64,000 nucleotides of DNA from Pseudomonas paeninsulae (GCF_035621475.1 NZ_CP141799.1:4018501-4082500), one strand, 5' to 3'. Positions 43,562 through 50,956 are shown, counted from the first letter of the stretch. Numbers and translations: made by a program. Notes: generated from the letters alone by a model not told the origin.

Positions 43562-44770
43562 ATGCCGCTGACCAATCAAGCCATAGTCACCGCCAAGCCA
43601 AAGGCCAAGCTGTATCGTTTGGCCGATAGCAACGGGCTGTGCCTGGAGGTCGCCCCGACCGGCTCCAAGCTGTGGCGCTACCGCTACCGCTTCGACGGCA
43701 AAGCCAAAATGCTGTCCCTGGGCGCATACCCTGCCGTGCCTTTAGCTGGCGCACGCCGCAAGCGTGACGACGCCCGCCTTCTGCTGGATGAAGGCGTAGA
43801 CCCGGGCGCAGAACGGCAAGCTACCAAGCAGGCGCAAGCGCTTGAGTCGTTGTCATTCGAGACACTGGCCAGGGAGTGGCACGCCTACCGCCTGCCACGC
43901 TGGGCGAAGTCCACCGCCGACAAAGTCGCCGCCTACCTGGAGTCGGATTTACTGCCCGCACTTGGCCACCGGCCAGCCAAAGCCATTACCCGCCCCGAAC
44001 TGGTGGCACTGATCCGCAAAATCGAATCACGCGGCGCGCACAACGTCGCCAAGAAAACCCGCCAATGGCTGAGCCAGATTTTCCGCTTTGGCCTGGCACA
44101 AGGGGCTGTCGAGGCAAACCCGGCGACCGACCTGGACGTGATCGCCGCCCACGCCCCGACAACCCGCCACCACCCGCACGTCACCTGTGCCGAGCTGCCA
44201 GAACTGCTGGGCAAGATCGAGGCCGCCAAGATCAATACCCTGACCCGCCACGCCATCCGCCTGCTGGTGCTGACTGCCGTGCGCCCTGGTGAGTTGCGCG
44301 CCGCGCCCTGGGCCGAGTTCGACCTTGAGGCCGCCACCTGGACGATTCCGAAAGAGCGCATGAAAGCCCGCCGCCCGCATATCGTGCCGCTGCCACGCCA
44401 GGCCGTGACCATCCTGCGCCAGCTCCAAGAAGTGACCGGGGGCTACGCCTTGGCATTTGCAGGCCGCAACAACACCGCCCGCCCCATGAGCGAAAACACC
44501 ATCAACAAGGCTTTGGCAGACGCTGGCTATAAAGGCCGACAAACCGGCCATGGCTTCCGCCACCTACTGAGCACCGAACTCAACGGGCGCGGCTATAACC
44601 GCGACTGGATCGAACGCCAGCTAGCCCACGGTGACGACGACGAAATCCGCGACACCTACAACCACGCCACCTACCTGCCCCAGCGCGTAACCATGATGCA
44701 AGCATGGGCTGACTCAATAGACGCCCTGTGCGCTGGCGCCAACGTGGTGAGCATCAAGCGCAAGGCTTAA
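43562..44770 (+). CDS. int: Tyrosine-recombinase integrase, P4-like
   Basis: The 402-residue integrase has an N-terminal arm-binding domain of DUF4102 type (LYRLADSNGLCLEVAPTGSK, WRYRYRF, LSLGAYP) and a central SAM-like core-binding domain (~100-180). The C-terminal catalytic domain has Arg in TAVRPGEL, HGFRH, an HGDDDEIRDTYNHATY segment and the nucleophile Tyr near the end. It lies next to the tRNA it recombines at. This class integrates phage satellites and islands into tRNA 3' ends. Confidence 0.95.
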   Translation: MPLTNQAIVTAKPKAKLYRLADSNGLCLEVAPTGSKLWRYRYRFDGKAKMLSLGAYPAVPLAGARRKRDDARLLLDEGVDPGAERQATKQAQALESLSFETLAREWHAYRLPRWAKSTADKVAAYLESDLLPALGHRPAKAITRPELVALIRKIESRGAHNVAKKTRQWLSQIFRFGLAQGAVEANPATDLDVIAAHAPTTRHHPHVTCAELPELLGKIEAAKINTLTRHAIRLLVLTAVRPGELRAAPWAEFDLEAATWTIPKERMKARRPHIVPLPRQAVTILRQLQEVTGGYALAFAGRNNTARPMSENTINKALADAGYKGRQTGHGFRHLLSTELNGRGYNRDWIERQLAHGDDDEIRDTYNHATYLPQRVTMMQAWADSIDALCAGANVVSIKRKA

Positions 44771-44869
44771 CGGTTTTGGCTGGCCTAGCCCGACGGGGCG
44801 AAAAGCGGACACCCACCCGCCTGGTCAGCCGATCTATTTGCACAGTGGGCGCGCTCGGGAGGGTGCTGG

Positions 44870-45625
44870 ATGCTTTGTCATTATCTTAGGCATATCGACT
44901 TGCTGGCCGTTTACGAACAACTCCCTGCATACGAACCTGGCAAAATTAAGCCGAGGCTTGCAAACATTCCCCCGCCCCTCTGCGACACCCTGGCACCCTA
45001 CTTCGTAGAGATGGCTGAGGCTGTTTGTGATTATGAGTACGCCAAAAAATGGCAGGGTTTTGAGCCCATAGCGGTTGCCGCAGAAGTGGGGGATCTAATC
45101 GAAAGCGAGCTGGAAGGTCTTGAGTGTGAAATAGAGCGCGACACTGCCAAATATGAGTGGGGCAAAGCCATCTCCGCGCCATTGGCTGACGCGCCGCTAA
45201 ACCCTGGGGCGCTGGAAGCCTTCCTTGGCTTTGCGTCTCAGGCTCAGGATTTGGTGCCAGCCTACGCCCCCATGGTCTGCCTTCTGATTTATCAGTACGA
45301 CGCCCTTTGCTCGTTGCATCAGGCCGGCAATTTTGAAAGTGCTTTATCCGTATTTGAAGCGATAGCAGTAACCAGAGAAACGCTTACACACTGCGAGGAG
45401 AGGCACAGCCGCGATTGGCGTACGTCACACGAGGCTAGGGAGCGGGCGGCACTGCGCCACGCACCCACCAACCAGCAGAAAGCCGCCACTTTGACCGAAT
45501 GGGACGCCACGTCGAGCGATTACGAAAGCCGCGCCGACTTTTCCCGAATCATCGGCAAGCGGGACGGAATCAAAGAGCGCACGCTGTACGACTGGATAGC
45601 CTCGCATGAAAAATCTAAAGCCTGA
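44870..45625 (+). CDS. Unknown element protein, 251 residues
   Basis: I do not recognise this protein. It is largely helical and acidic, with a Pro-rich segment near residue 35. The C-terminal 40 residues (SRIIGKRDGIKERTLYDWI) look like a helix-turn-helix or DNA-contact tail similar in flavour to phage replication-control proteins. GGGAGG lies upstream of the ATG. It is the first gene after int, 99 nt away, and precedes the TGCGCGCAGAC repeats and the alpA-like gene. The AT content appears somewhat higher than that of neighbouring core genes. Confidence 0.6.
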   Translation: MLCHYLRHIDLLAVYEQLPAYEPGKIKPRLANIPPPLCDTLAPYFVEMAEAVCDYEYAKKWQGFEPIAVAAEVGDLIESELEGLECEIERDTAKYEWGKAISAPLADAPLNPGALEAFLGFASQAQDLVPAYAPMVCLLIYQYDALCSLHQAGNFESALSVFEAIAVTRETLTHCEERHSRDWRTSHEARERAALRHAPTNQQKAATLTEWDATSSDYESRADFSRIIGKRDGIKERTLYDWIASHEKSKA

Positions 45626-45636
45626 CCCTTACGGGC

Positions 45637-45667
45637 TGCGCGCAGACTGTACGGTTTGCGCGCAGAC
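45637..45667. promoter_or_regulatory. Paired TGCGCGCAGAC repeats, candidate operator
   Basis: TGCGCGCAGAC occurs at 45637-45647 and 45657-45667, exactly 20 bp apart (about two helical turns). Each copy includes the palindrome TGCGCGCA. The pair lies 70-100 nt before the alpA-like gene and could bind the regulator as a tandem dimer. Confidence 0.5.
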
Positions 45668-45739
45668 CGGACTGTAAGAGCCAAGCCCCGTTGTATTGAA
45701 TGCCAGTCGTGTTCAACAAAGCCCAAGAGGCACACGACC

Positions 45740-45958
45740 ATGGCAATGCAAACCAGCCCCGACAACCTCCCCCGCCGCTTTATCAAGCTGACCAAGGTGA
45801 AGGACTACACCAGCCTTTCCACGTCCGAGATTTACCGGCGCATTGCTGCCGGCACCTTCCCCGCACAAGTCACCCTTGGCCCAAAGTCTGTTGCATGGAT
45901 CGAGGCCGAGGTGCTGGCCTGGTGTGATTCGCTGGTCGCACAGCGCAAGGCCGCCTGA
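45740..45958 (+). CDS. alpA: AlpA-family transcriptional regulator
   Basis: The 72-residue protein has a MerR/AlpA-type winged helix: FIKLTKVKDYTSLSTSEIYRRIAAGTFPAQVTLGPKSVAWIEAEV. The pattern matches phage AlpA-like regulators, which control int or replication genes of P4-like elements. AAGAGG precedes the ATG by 9 nt, which decides the start against an upstream frame. Its stop lies 1 nt from the next gene. Confidence 0.9.
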   Translation: MAMQTSPDNLPRRFIKLTKVKDYTSLSTSEIYRRIAAGTFPAQVTLGPKSVAWIEAEVLAWCDSLVAQRKAA

Positions 45959-45959
45959 T

Positions 45960-46292
45960 ATGAAAAAGGCCACCCGTTCCGAAGAACAAGGCAGCCAGTC
46001 GCACGGCCAGATTATCACCGAGCCAACCTTGATTGCCGCCGTACTAGAACACCTTGTGTTCACGGCATCGCTGAACAAATACGAGGCCGCCCGAGAGCTT
46101 GGCGACTGGAGTTTGCACAGCACCATTTCAAGCCTGGCAAACGACTACGGCATCACCATCACACGCACCAAGGAGCGAGTAGGCAAGTGCCGCCAGCCTG
46201 TCACCCGCTACAGCATCGCCGGGGCCGCCCGCTACCACGCTCGGGACGTGCTGGTGACGATGGGGCGCAAGGCCAAGAAGGTGGCCGCATGA
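45960..46292 (+). CDS. Unknown small element protein, possible HTH
   Basis: The 110-residue protein has a helix-rich centre (TLIAAVLEHLVFTASLNKYEAARELGDWSLHSTISSLANDYGI) that could form a winged helix-turn-helix, and a basic tail (GRKAKKVAA). I recognise no family with confidence. It begins 1 nt after the alpA-like stop and ends overlapping the next start (ATGA), so it is part of a coupled operon. Confidence 0.7.
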   Translation: MKKATRSEEQGSQSHGQIITEPTLIAAVLEHLVFTASLNKYEAARELGDWSLHSTISSLANDYGITITRTKERVGKCRQPVTRYSIAGAARYHARDVLVTMGRKAKKVAA

Positions 46293-46459
46293 ATACCGCC
46301 CGCACCTTTCCGAGCATTGCCAAGCATCACGCCGCCGCCTGGAAAGCCCGCGCTATGGCCGCCCTGCGCGCTGATTCCTCTTTGTCCGTCCGCCTGTCCC
46401 GGTACAACGCCGCCATGGCCCGTGCCCGCGCTCTGGAAACTCAAGGGGAAGCCGTATGA
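46289..46459 (+). CDS. Unknown small element protein, 56 residues
   Basis: The short basic, Ala- and Arg-rich helical protein (AAAWKARAMAALRADSSLSVRLSRYNAAMARARA) has no recognised family. Its start overlaps the previous stop and its stop overlaps the next start, both by ATGA. This chain of overlaps is the main reason to believe it is translated. Confidence 0.6.
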   Translation: MNTARTFPSIAKHHAAAWKARAMAALRADSSLSVRLSRYNAAMARARALETQGEAV

Positions 46460-46752
46460 CCGCCCAGACCTGGAATGATCTGTTGCCGACCGTGGCGCAA
46501 ATTGAGGCCATGACTCCCGAGCAGTTAGCGAGCGCCAACATGGCCGCCCATGACCAAGAAATCGCACTCGGCTTCGGCATTGCCGCAGTCGGGCAAATCC
46601 TGGCAGGGGCCGCGCAGAACGAAGACCACGGCATTTCTATGGACGCCTTGACCGACCTGGGCTGGCTGTTGCAATCGCTGGGCACCCTGTCCGCCAAACT
46701 GTCCGATACCCAACGCGGCATAGCCGACAGCCGCAAGCGCAAAGGGGTTTAA
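46456..46752 (+). CDS. Unknown element protein, 98 residues
   Basis: The 98-residue acidic helical protein (DLLPTVAQIEAMTPEQLASANMAAHDQEIALGFGIAAVG) has no recognised family. It ends in a basic patch (DSRKRKGV). It is coupled to the gene before it by a 4-nt overlap. Confidence 0.65.
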   Translation: MTAQTWNDLLPTVAQIEAMTPEQLASANMAAHDQEIALGFGIAAVGQILAGAAQNEDHGISMDALTDLGWLLQSLGTLSAKLSDTQRGIADSRKRKGV

Positions 46753-46754
46753 CC

Positions 46755-46895
46755 ATGAGTAGTCAAAATGGCGCCTTCGCGCCGACGGGATCGGCTTGCC
46801 CAAATTCCGCCCGCCGTTACCTGTTCACCCTGGCGCCTGCTGGCGCTGACCTGGTGCTGCTGATCGCCCTGGAGGTGTTGCTATGGATCGCGTGA
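46755..46895 (+). CDS. Tiny predicted membrane peptide, 46 residues
   Basis: The peptide MSSQNGAFAPTGSACPNSAR... ends in a hydrophobic helix (DLVLLIALEVLLWIA). It lies 2 nt after the preceding stop and overlaps the next gene by 13 nt. It may be a small membrane protein, or its translation may serve only to couple the neighbours. Confidence 0.5.
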   Translation: MSSQNGAFAPTGSACPNSARRYLFTLAPAGADLVLLIALEVLLWIA

Positions 46896-47101
46896 CCGAC
46901 ATTCACAGCCGCAAGCGGGAGCCGGTAGACCCGCCTCATATCGACGCGACAAGCTGGCGCCTGCTGGTGGAATTGTCCGCCGACCTGGCCGCGTGTCAGG
47001 CGGGAGCGGAGCACACCCGCCACCGCGCCGACCTGCAACGCATCACCGCCCAGCTCAACAACCTGTTGCAGCGGTTCGACACGCCGAAGGGGGCCGCATG
47101 A
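46883..47101 (+). CDS. Unknown element protein, 72 residues
   Basis: The 72-residue protein is helical in its second half (SWRLLVELSADLAACQAGAEHTRHRADLQRITAQLNNLLQRF), with a coiled-coil look. No family recognised. It begins inside the tiny upstream frame and ends overlapping the DUF3987 gene (ATGATGA), so it is probably co-translated with it. Confidence 0.6.
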   Translation: MDRVTDIHSRKREPVDPPHIDATSWRLLVELSADLAACQAGAEHTRHRADLQRITAQLNNLLQRFDTPKGAA

Positions 47102-48816
47102 TGAGCATTCTTGAACACAACCCCGACCTGTCGGACGTGATCCGCGACGACGCGCACGCCCAAGCACTGATTGCCGAAAGCGAGGCCTACCGCCAACTGC
47201 TGGAAGAGCGCGGACGAATGCCGGTACCGGCGCCGCTGCCGCTACTGCCAGAGGTGGAAGCCGCCGCTCCTTACCCCGTCGAGGCGCTGCCGCCGCTTAT
47301 GCGTGACGCAGCACAAGCAATTGCCGAGCATGTACAGGCGCCGCCTGCGCTCGCTGCTCAGTGCGTGATTGGCGCCACCGCATACCTGGCACAAACGCGA
47401 GTGAACGCACCCCACATACACCGCCAGGACGGTATGCCGTGCTCGCTGTTCCTGCTGACCCTGGCCGACTCTGGCGACCGCAAAAGCGAATGCCGGCGCC
47501 TGGCATTCAAGACCGCCGACGAAGCCGAGGAAAAGGCCCGCACCGATCACCGGCAAGCCTGCGCTGAAATCACGGCGATGGCGTCCGGACTGAAAGGCAA
47601 AGCGCTTGAGCAGTTCACTGCTGAACACCCGCTGCCGACTGACCCGCGCACCCAATACGCCGACGCCACCTTTGAGCGCATCGCCGGCGACATGATCCGG
47701 GGCACGTCGGCGGCATCATGGGACACCGACGAAGGCGGGCAAGTGCTGGGCGGCGCATCACTCAAGGCAGACACCCGCGCCGCGACTCTGGGCGGGCTGG
47801 TCAAGGCGTTCGACACGGGCGCATTCGAGCGCACCCGCTCGCACGGCAACCTTGAAGGCTCTGGCTTTGCCTACAACCGCCGCCTGAGCGTTCACCTGCT
47901 GGCGCAAGCCGTGACGGTGGGGGGCGCGCTGGATGACCCGCTATTGCGTGGCCAGGGCTTTCTGCCGCGCTTCCTGTTTGCCAGCCCTGCCAGCATCGCC
48001 GGGACGCGTTTTCTCACTGCCGAGCAACTGAACCGCAAAGCCTATGCTGACCCGCGCCTGCAACGCTACTGGGCGCGCTGCGAGGAAATCAGCGCAACCG
48101 CCCAAGCAATCAATCCAGAAACGGGGGAGGTAAGGCCGCACGCCTTGGAGCTGAGTCCAGCCGCCGCCGCTGACTGGCTGGAGTTCTATAACGAGGTGGA
48201 GGGGGAGCAGTCGCCCTTGGGCAAATTCGCCAACCTGCGGCCATTCGCAGGCCGCGCGGGTGAGATCGCCCGCCGCTTGGCTGCCGTGCTCGCCTGCTTT
48301 GAAGGTCAGACGCAAATCGACAGCGATTGCATGTGTCGAGCCGCGGCGCTGGTGCGGTACTCCGTGGGGGAATGGGCGCGCTACACCGACAGCGAAGCGG
48401 TAAACCCCAAGCTACAGCAGGCTGCCGCGCTTCTGGAGTGGCTGCAAGTGAACCATTGGACGGTATTCGACGCCCGCGCATTGCAGCGAGAGGGCCCGCG
48501 CTTTATCCGCAAAAGCGCCAAGCAGCGCGACCAACTGCTTACCGTGTTGGTGGAGCATCACCAATTGCTGAGCAACGACGGGAAGCAATTCACCACCAAC
48601 CCATTGGCGACAACGGCGACAACGGCGACAAGCAGCGCCCGACAAGGCTTGAGCTATGGCGACACCGTGGCGACACGTGGCGACAAATGCGGGGAGGGGT
48701 TCGGTTTGTCGCCACGTGTCGCCAACCTGTCGCCAGTCGCAACGCCAGCAACGACAGGCCTTGTCGCCGCTGTCGCCACTAAAGCAGCACCTGCAATGTT
48801 CGGCGGTGAGATATGA
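47098..48816 (+). CDS. DUF3987 replication (primase/helicase-like) protein
   Basis: The 572-residue protein fits the DUF3987 family found in phage-like elements. It has a helical lead-in (PPLMRDAAQAIAEHVQAPPALAAQCVIGATAYLAQ). A Walker A-like motif LADSGDRKSE lies at about 123-131, a WDTDEGGQVLGG segment near 215 could be Walker B, and helical domains follow. The C-terminal 70 residues are Thr/Ala-rich low complexity and coincide with a nest of GGCGACA repeats and a perfect 20-bp dyad (48668-48724). It probably initiates or assists element replication. Two ATGs are possible at the start. Confidence 0.85.
   Translation: MMSILEHNPDLSDVIRDDAHAQALIAESEAYRQLLEERGRMPVPAPLPLLPEVEAAAPYPVEALPPLMRDAAQAIAEHVQAPPALAAQCVIGATAYLAQTRVNAPHIHRQDGMPCSLFLLTLADSGDRKSECRRLAFKTADEAEEKARTDHRQACAEITAMASGLKGKALEQFTAEHPLPTDPRTQYADATFERIAGDMIRGTSAASWDTDEGGQVLGGASLKADTRAATLGGLVKAFDTGAFERTRSHGNLEGSGFAYNRRLSVHLLAQAVTVGGALDDPLLRGQGFLPRFLFASPASIAGTRFLTAEQLNRKAYADPRLQRYWARCEEISATAQAINPETGEVRPHALELSPAAAADWLEFYNEVEGEQSPLGKFANLRPFAGRAGEIARRLAAVLACFEGQTQIDSDCMCRAAALVRYSVGEWARYTDSEAVNPKLQQAAALLEWLQVNHWTVFDARALQREGPRFIRKSAKQRDQLLTVLVEHHQLLSNDGKQFTTNPLATTATTATSSARQGLSYGDTVATRGDKCGEGFGLSPRVANLSPVATPATTGLVAAVATKAAPAMFGGEI
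48606..48780. repeat. GGCGACA/TGTCGCC repeat nest with perfect 20-bp dyad
   Basis: TGGCGACACGTGGCGACAAA at 48668-48687 is repeated exactly, inverted, at 48705-48724 around a 17-nt G-rich loop. Further direct copies of GGCGACA precede it and TGTCGCC copies follow it. The array lies inside the 3' end of the DUF3987 gene and could be a replication or regulatory site. Confidence 0.75.
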
Positions 48817-49187
48817 GCGCCGCCGAAGTGTTGAGCATGGCCAAGGCCGAAGGTGTGGCGCTGGTGCTGACTGGCGACCGCCTGACCTGGAGGGCAGACC
48901 ACCAACCGCCCGTTGACCTGCTGAGCGGCATCAAGGCGCACCGCCTGGAAATCATCGCCGCCTTGGGTGCGGCCAATGATCCGCAGACCGAACAGGCAGC
49001 CGACCAACCGCAGCACTTCATCCTGACCGCCGTCACGGCCTCGCCAGAGTGGCGCCAGGCCCGTGACCAATACCACAACCACCTGATGCCGTGCCGCGCC
49101 TGCTACGCACCAACGGGGCGGTACTGCGCCGCTGGTGCCGATCTGCGCACCACTTACAATTCAACCCCTATGGAGCGCGTCCAATGA
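48813..49187 (+). CDS. TubC-like docking-domain protein
   Basis: The first 55 of 124 residues (AAEVLSMAKAEGVALVLTGDRLTWRADHQPPVDLLSGIKAHRLEIIAAL) follow the pattern of TubC N-terminal docking domains, which are also common in mobile-element proteins. The second half has three cysteines, two in CRAC and one in GRYCAAGADLR, possibly a metal site. It overlaps the DUF3987 gene and the next gene by ATGA. Its role here is unknown, perhaps interaction with the replication protein. Confidence 0.7.
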   Translation: MSAAEVLSMAKAEGVALVLTGDRLTWRADHQPPVDLLSGIKAHRLEIIAALGAANDPQTEQAADQPQHFILTAVTASPEWRQARDQYHNHLMPCRACYAPTGRYCAAGADLRTTYNSTPMERVQ

Positions 49188-49786
49188 CTCACAACCTTAT
49201 ACCGATCCTGGCGGACATTGCCGAGAAGCCGGGCACCACCAAGCGCGACACCCTGACCATTGCCCGGCGTGCGCTGCGCCATGTGTGCCAGGCCAGGCGC
49301 GAGATTCACGCAGAGCGGCGTGCGCTGAGCAGGCAAGTCGGCAAGCTGCGCCAGTTCCTGCCGTTCACCGCTCAAGCCGTGGCCGATCTGGAGCAGCAAG
49401 CCAGCGACCACCGCACCCCGGAGCTGGACACACTGCGCCGCGTGTTGGTCGTGTATGGCCAGACGATCATTCACGACAGCGACGGCATAGCGGACGCCCT
49501 GGGCTTCGACCAACTGGCCGACCTGCTGAGCATCAACCCGGCACATCGTGAGCAGGCCAGGCGCGACGGTGGCGAAACGCTGCAAGGGCTGGCATACATC
49601 GCCCGCATGGAAGACAGCGCGACCGACTACGGCGACGAGTGGGGCAAAGGCGGCCCAATGTATGAGGCGTGCCATGCGGTTATGGTGGACTTTATCCGCA
49701 CCTGCCCTGAGCACCTGCTACCTGACCCGTTCGCACCTGGGGAGATGTTCGGCCCGAAGCTACCGCCACAACTTCGCGTGGTCTGA
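49184..49786 (+). CDS. Unknown element protein, 200 residues
   Basis: The 200-residue helical protein has a basic N-terminal third (TKRDTLTIARRALRHVCQARREIHAERRALSRQVGKLRQ) and an acidic remainder ending GEMFGPKLPPQLRVV. I recognise no family. It is the last gene of the coupled block and lies just before the iteron-like array. Confidence 0.65.
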   Translation: MTHNLIPILADIAEKPGTTKRDTLTIARRALRHVCQARREIHAERRALSRQVGKLRQFLPFTAQAVADLEQQASDHRTPELDTLRRVLVVYGQTIIHDSDGIADALGFDQLADLLSINPAHREQARRDGGETLQGLAYIARMEDSATDYGDEWGKGGPMYEACHAVMVDFIRTCPEHLLPDPFAPGEMFGPKLPPQLRVV

Positions 49787-49831
49787 GGTATCCAAACGGC
49801 TGGTATCCACTGTGGTATTCAGCCGAATGGC

Positions 49832-49985
49832 GTGTTTGCGAAAACAAACCCCATGAATGAATCGTTCTGCGAAATTAACCCCATGAATGAGGCTAAAAAC
49901 ACACGAACGACGTGTTTGCGAAATAACCCCATGAATGACCACAACAGGCATTGAATGGCCCGTTGTGAAAACATCCCATGAATGA
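49832..49985. repeat. Iteron-like array, consensus around CCCATGAATGA
   Basis: Four units end in CCCATGAATGA at 49850-49860, 49880-49890, 49928-49938 and 49975-49985 (spacings 30, 48 and 47). Three are preceded by TGCGAAA and a short A-rich stretch. A fifth, partial CCCATGAATG occurs at about 51056. Spacing rules out a CRISPR. Confidence 0.75.
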
Positions 49986-50027
49986 GGCATTACAGGTGAG
50001 CCGGGATCACTTGCAAGGTTAGCGTTT

Positions 50028-50072
50028 GGTGACCAGAGCGGTGACCGCCAAGGGTGACCATGAACGGTAACC
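50028..50072. repeat. GGTGACC direct repeats in helical phase
   Basis: GGTGACC lies at 50028-50034, 50040-50046 and 50053-50059, and GGTAACC at 50066-50072. The spacings are 12, 13 and 13 bp, so all copies face roughly one side of the helix. Confidence 0.65.
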
Positions 50073-50128
50073 AGCCCGCACGCTATTAGGCAGCGCCGGT
50101 TTCCATTTGTGAGGTTTCCAGAGAGGTT

Positions 50129-50193
50129 GCCAGCTAAACCGGGGGGTTAAGGAAAGGCGTGATATTCCCACCCTTGGGGGGTATTTAGCTGGC
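50129..50193. repeat. Dyad GCCAGCTAAA ... TTTAGCTGGC
   Basis: A perfect 10-bp inverted repeat (50129-50138 and 50184-50193) encloses a 45-bp GC/AT-mixed segment, just upstream of the last small gene of the element. Confidence 0.55.
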
Positions 50194-50246
50194 ACCAGCC
50201 ATGGCTACACTGTGGCCATGCAATGGATAGGCAGGAGGCCGCGCAC

Positions 50247-50411
50247 ATGACCAAGACCACAAGACCAGACCCCGTCGCCCTGGCTGAACTGCTAGAGCGC
50301 ACCCGCCAAGATGTTAAGCGCTACCGCCTGTTGCATCCTGAGTGGCACCGCGCCGCTGATGATCCCGCACCAAGCGTACCCAGTTCGACACCAGCCAAGC
50401 CGCCGACATAG
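50247..50411 (+). CDS. Unknown small element protein, 54 residues
   Basis: The frame MTKTTRPDPVALAELLERTR... is preceded by AGGAGG at good spacing, which supports translation and decides the start against an ATG eight codons earlier. The product is helical in its middle and Pro-rich at its end. No family recognised. Confidence 0.55.
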   Translation: MTKTTRPDPVALAELLERTRQDVKRYRLLHPEWHRAADDPAPSVPSSTPAKPPT

Positions 50412-50545
50412 ATACCCTGACAACTTAGGGCATTGCCGATCATCCAAGCCAGCACCCACCCGGCGGCATGGTGAGGGGGTGGGCAACACCTCCGACCCAG
50501 TGGCCAGCGGAAACCCCGCCATCTCCCTTCGACAGATTTTCCACC

Positions 50546-50608
50546 GTTAACGAGTCGCGTTAACCATGGCGTTAACAGTGCCCATGGCGCGGCATAGCCA
50601 CCGTTAAC
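50546..50608. repeat. Cluster of four GTTAAC palindromes
   Basis: GTTAAC occurs at 50546, 50559, 50571 and 50603, in otherwise GC-rich DNA. The first three are spaced 13 and 12 bp. CCACC precedes the first and the last. Confidence 0.6.
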
Positions 50609-50807
50609 CCACTGGGTTTAGCTATGCCCGCCACCCCACCCAAAAGGTACTCCCGGAGGGGGTGGCCCCTGAGGGTAATTCGAGGCCCGACAATTCGCTT
50701 GGTATGGCCCTTTCCCGACGGGTGCGCTTCCGGTTCCGGCTTGCCCTGAAAGCCCCGCCGCTGCAACACCTGGCCAGCATCACAGACCGGAACCGAGCGG
50801 GCATGGT

Positions 50808-50956
50808 GGGGGTAGGTCAAAAGTCTGAGCAATCCGATGCTCGAACGACGGGGGGTGCCGATCTTTCAATAACCGCAACAATTTTGGGTGTGCCGTCGCT
50901 CAGGGGGAGGGGGTGGGCAAAAGTCTAGTGGCTGCCTTCGCCCGAACGACGGGGGG
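50808..50956. repeat. Two bipartite G-rich direct repeats
   Basis: Each copy has a GGGGGTRGG..AAAAGTCT box and a CGAACGACGGGGGG box. Copy one is at 50808-50826 and 50842-50855, copy two at 50909-50926 and 50943-50956. Box-to-box distance is 34 bp in both, and the copies are 101 bp apart. Confidence 0.7.

Larger units (their letters stand above)
49787..50246. other. Repeat-rich non-coding region, candidate replication origin
   Basis: The region holds four CCCATGAATGA-containing units (49832-49985), four GGTGACC-type repeats at 12-13 bp spacing (50028-50072) and a 10-bp dyad (50129-50193). It has no credible gene. Directly downstream of a replication-protein operon, this layout suggests an origin, though no function is shown. 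Confidence 0.55.

Noticed and set aside
49850..49985. Repeats around CCCATGAATGA as a CRISPR array
   Set aside because: Units are short and degenerate, and the spacing is irregular (30, 48 and 47 bp). No cas genes are present.
50662..50928. An 88-codon frame as an element protein
   Set aside because: It runs across the bipartite repeat. The repeat copies are conserved as DNA but shift frame relative to each other, and no ribosome site is seen.
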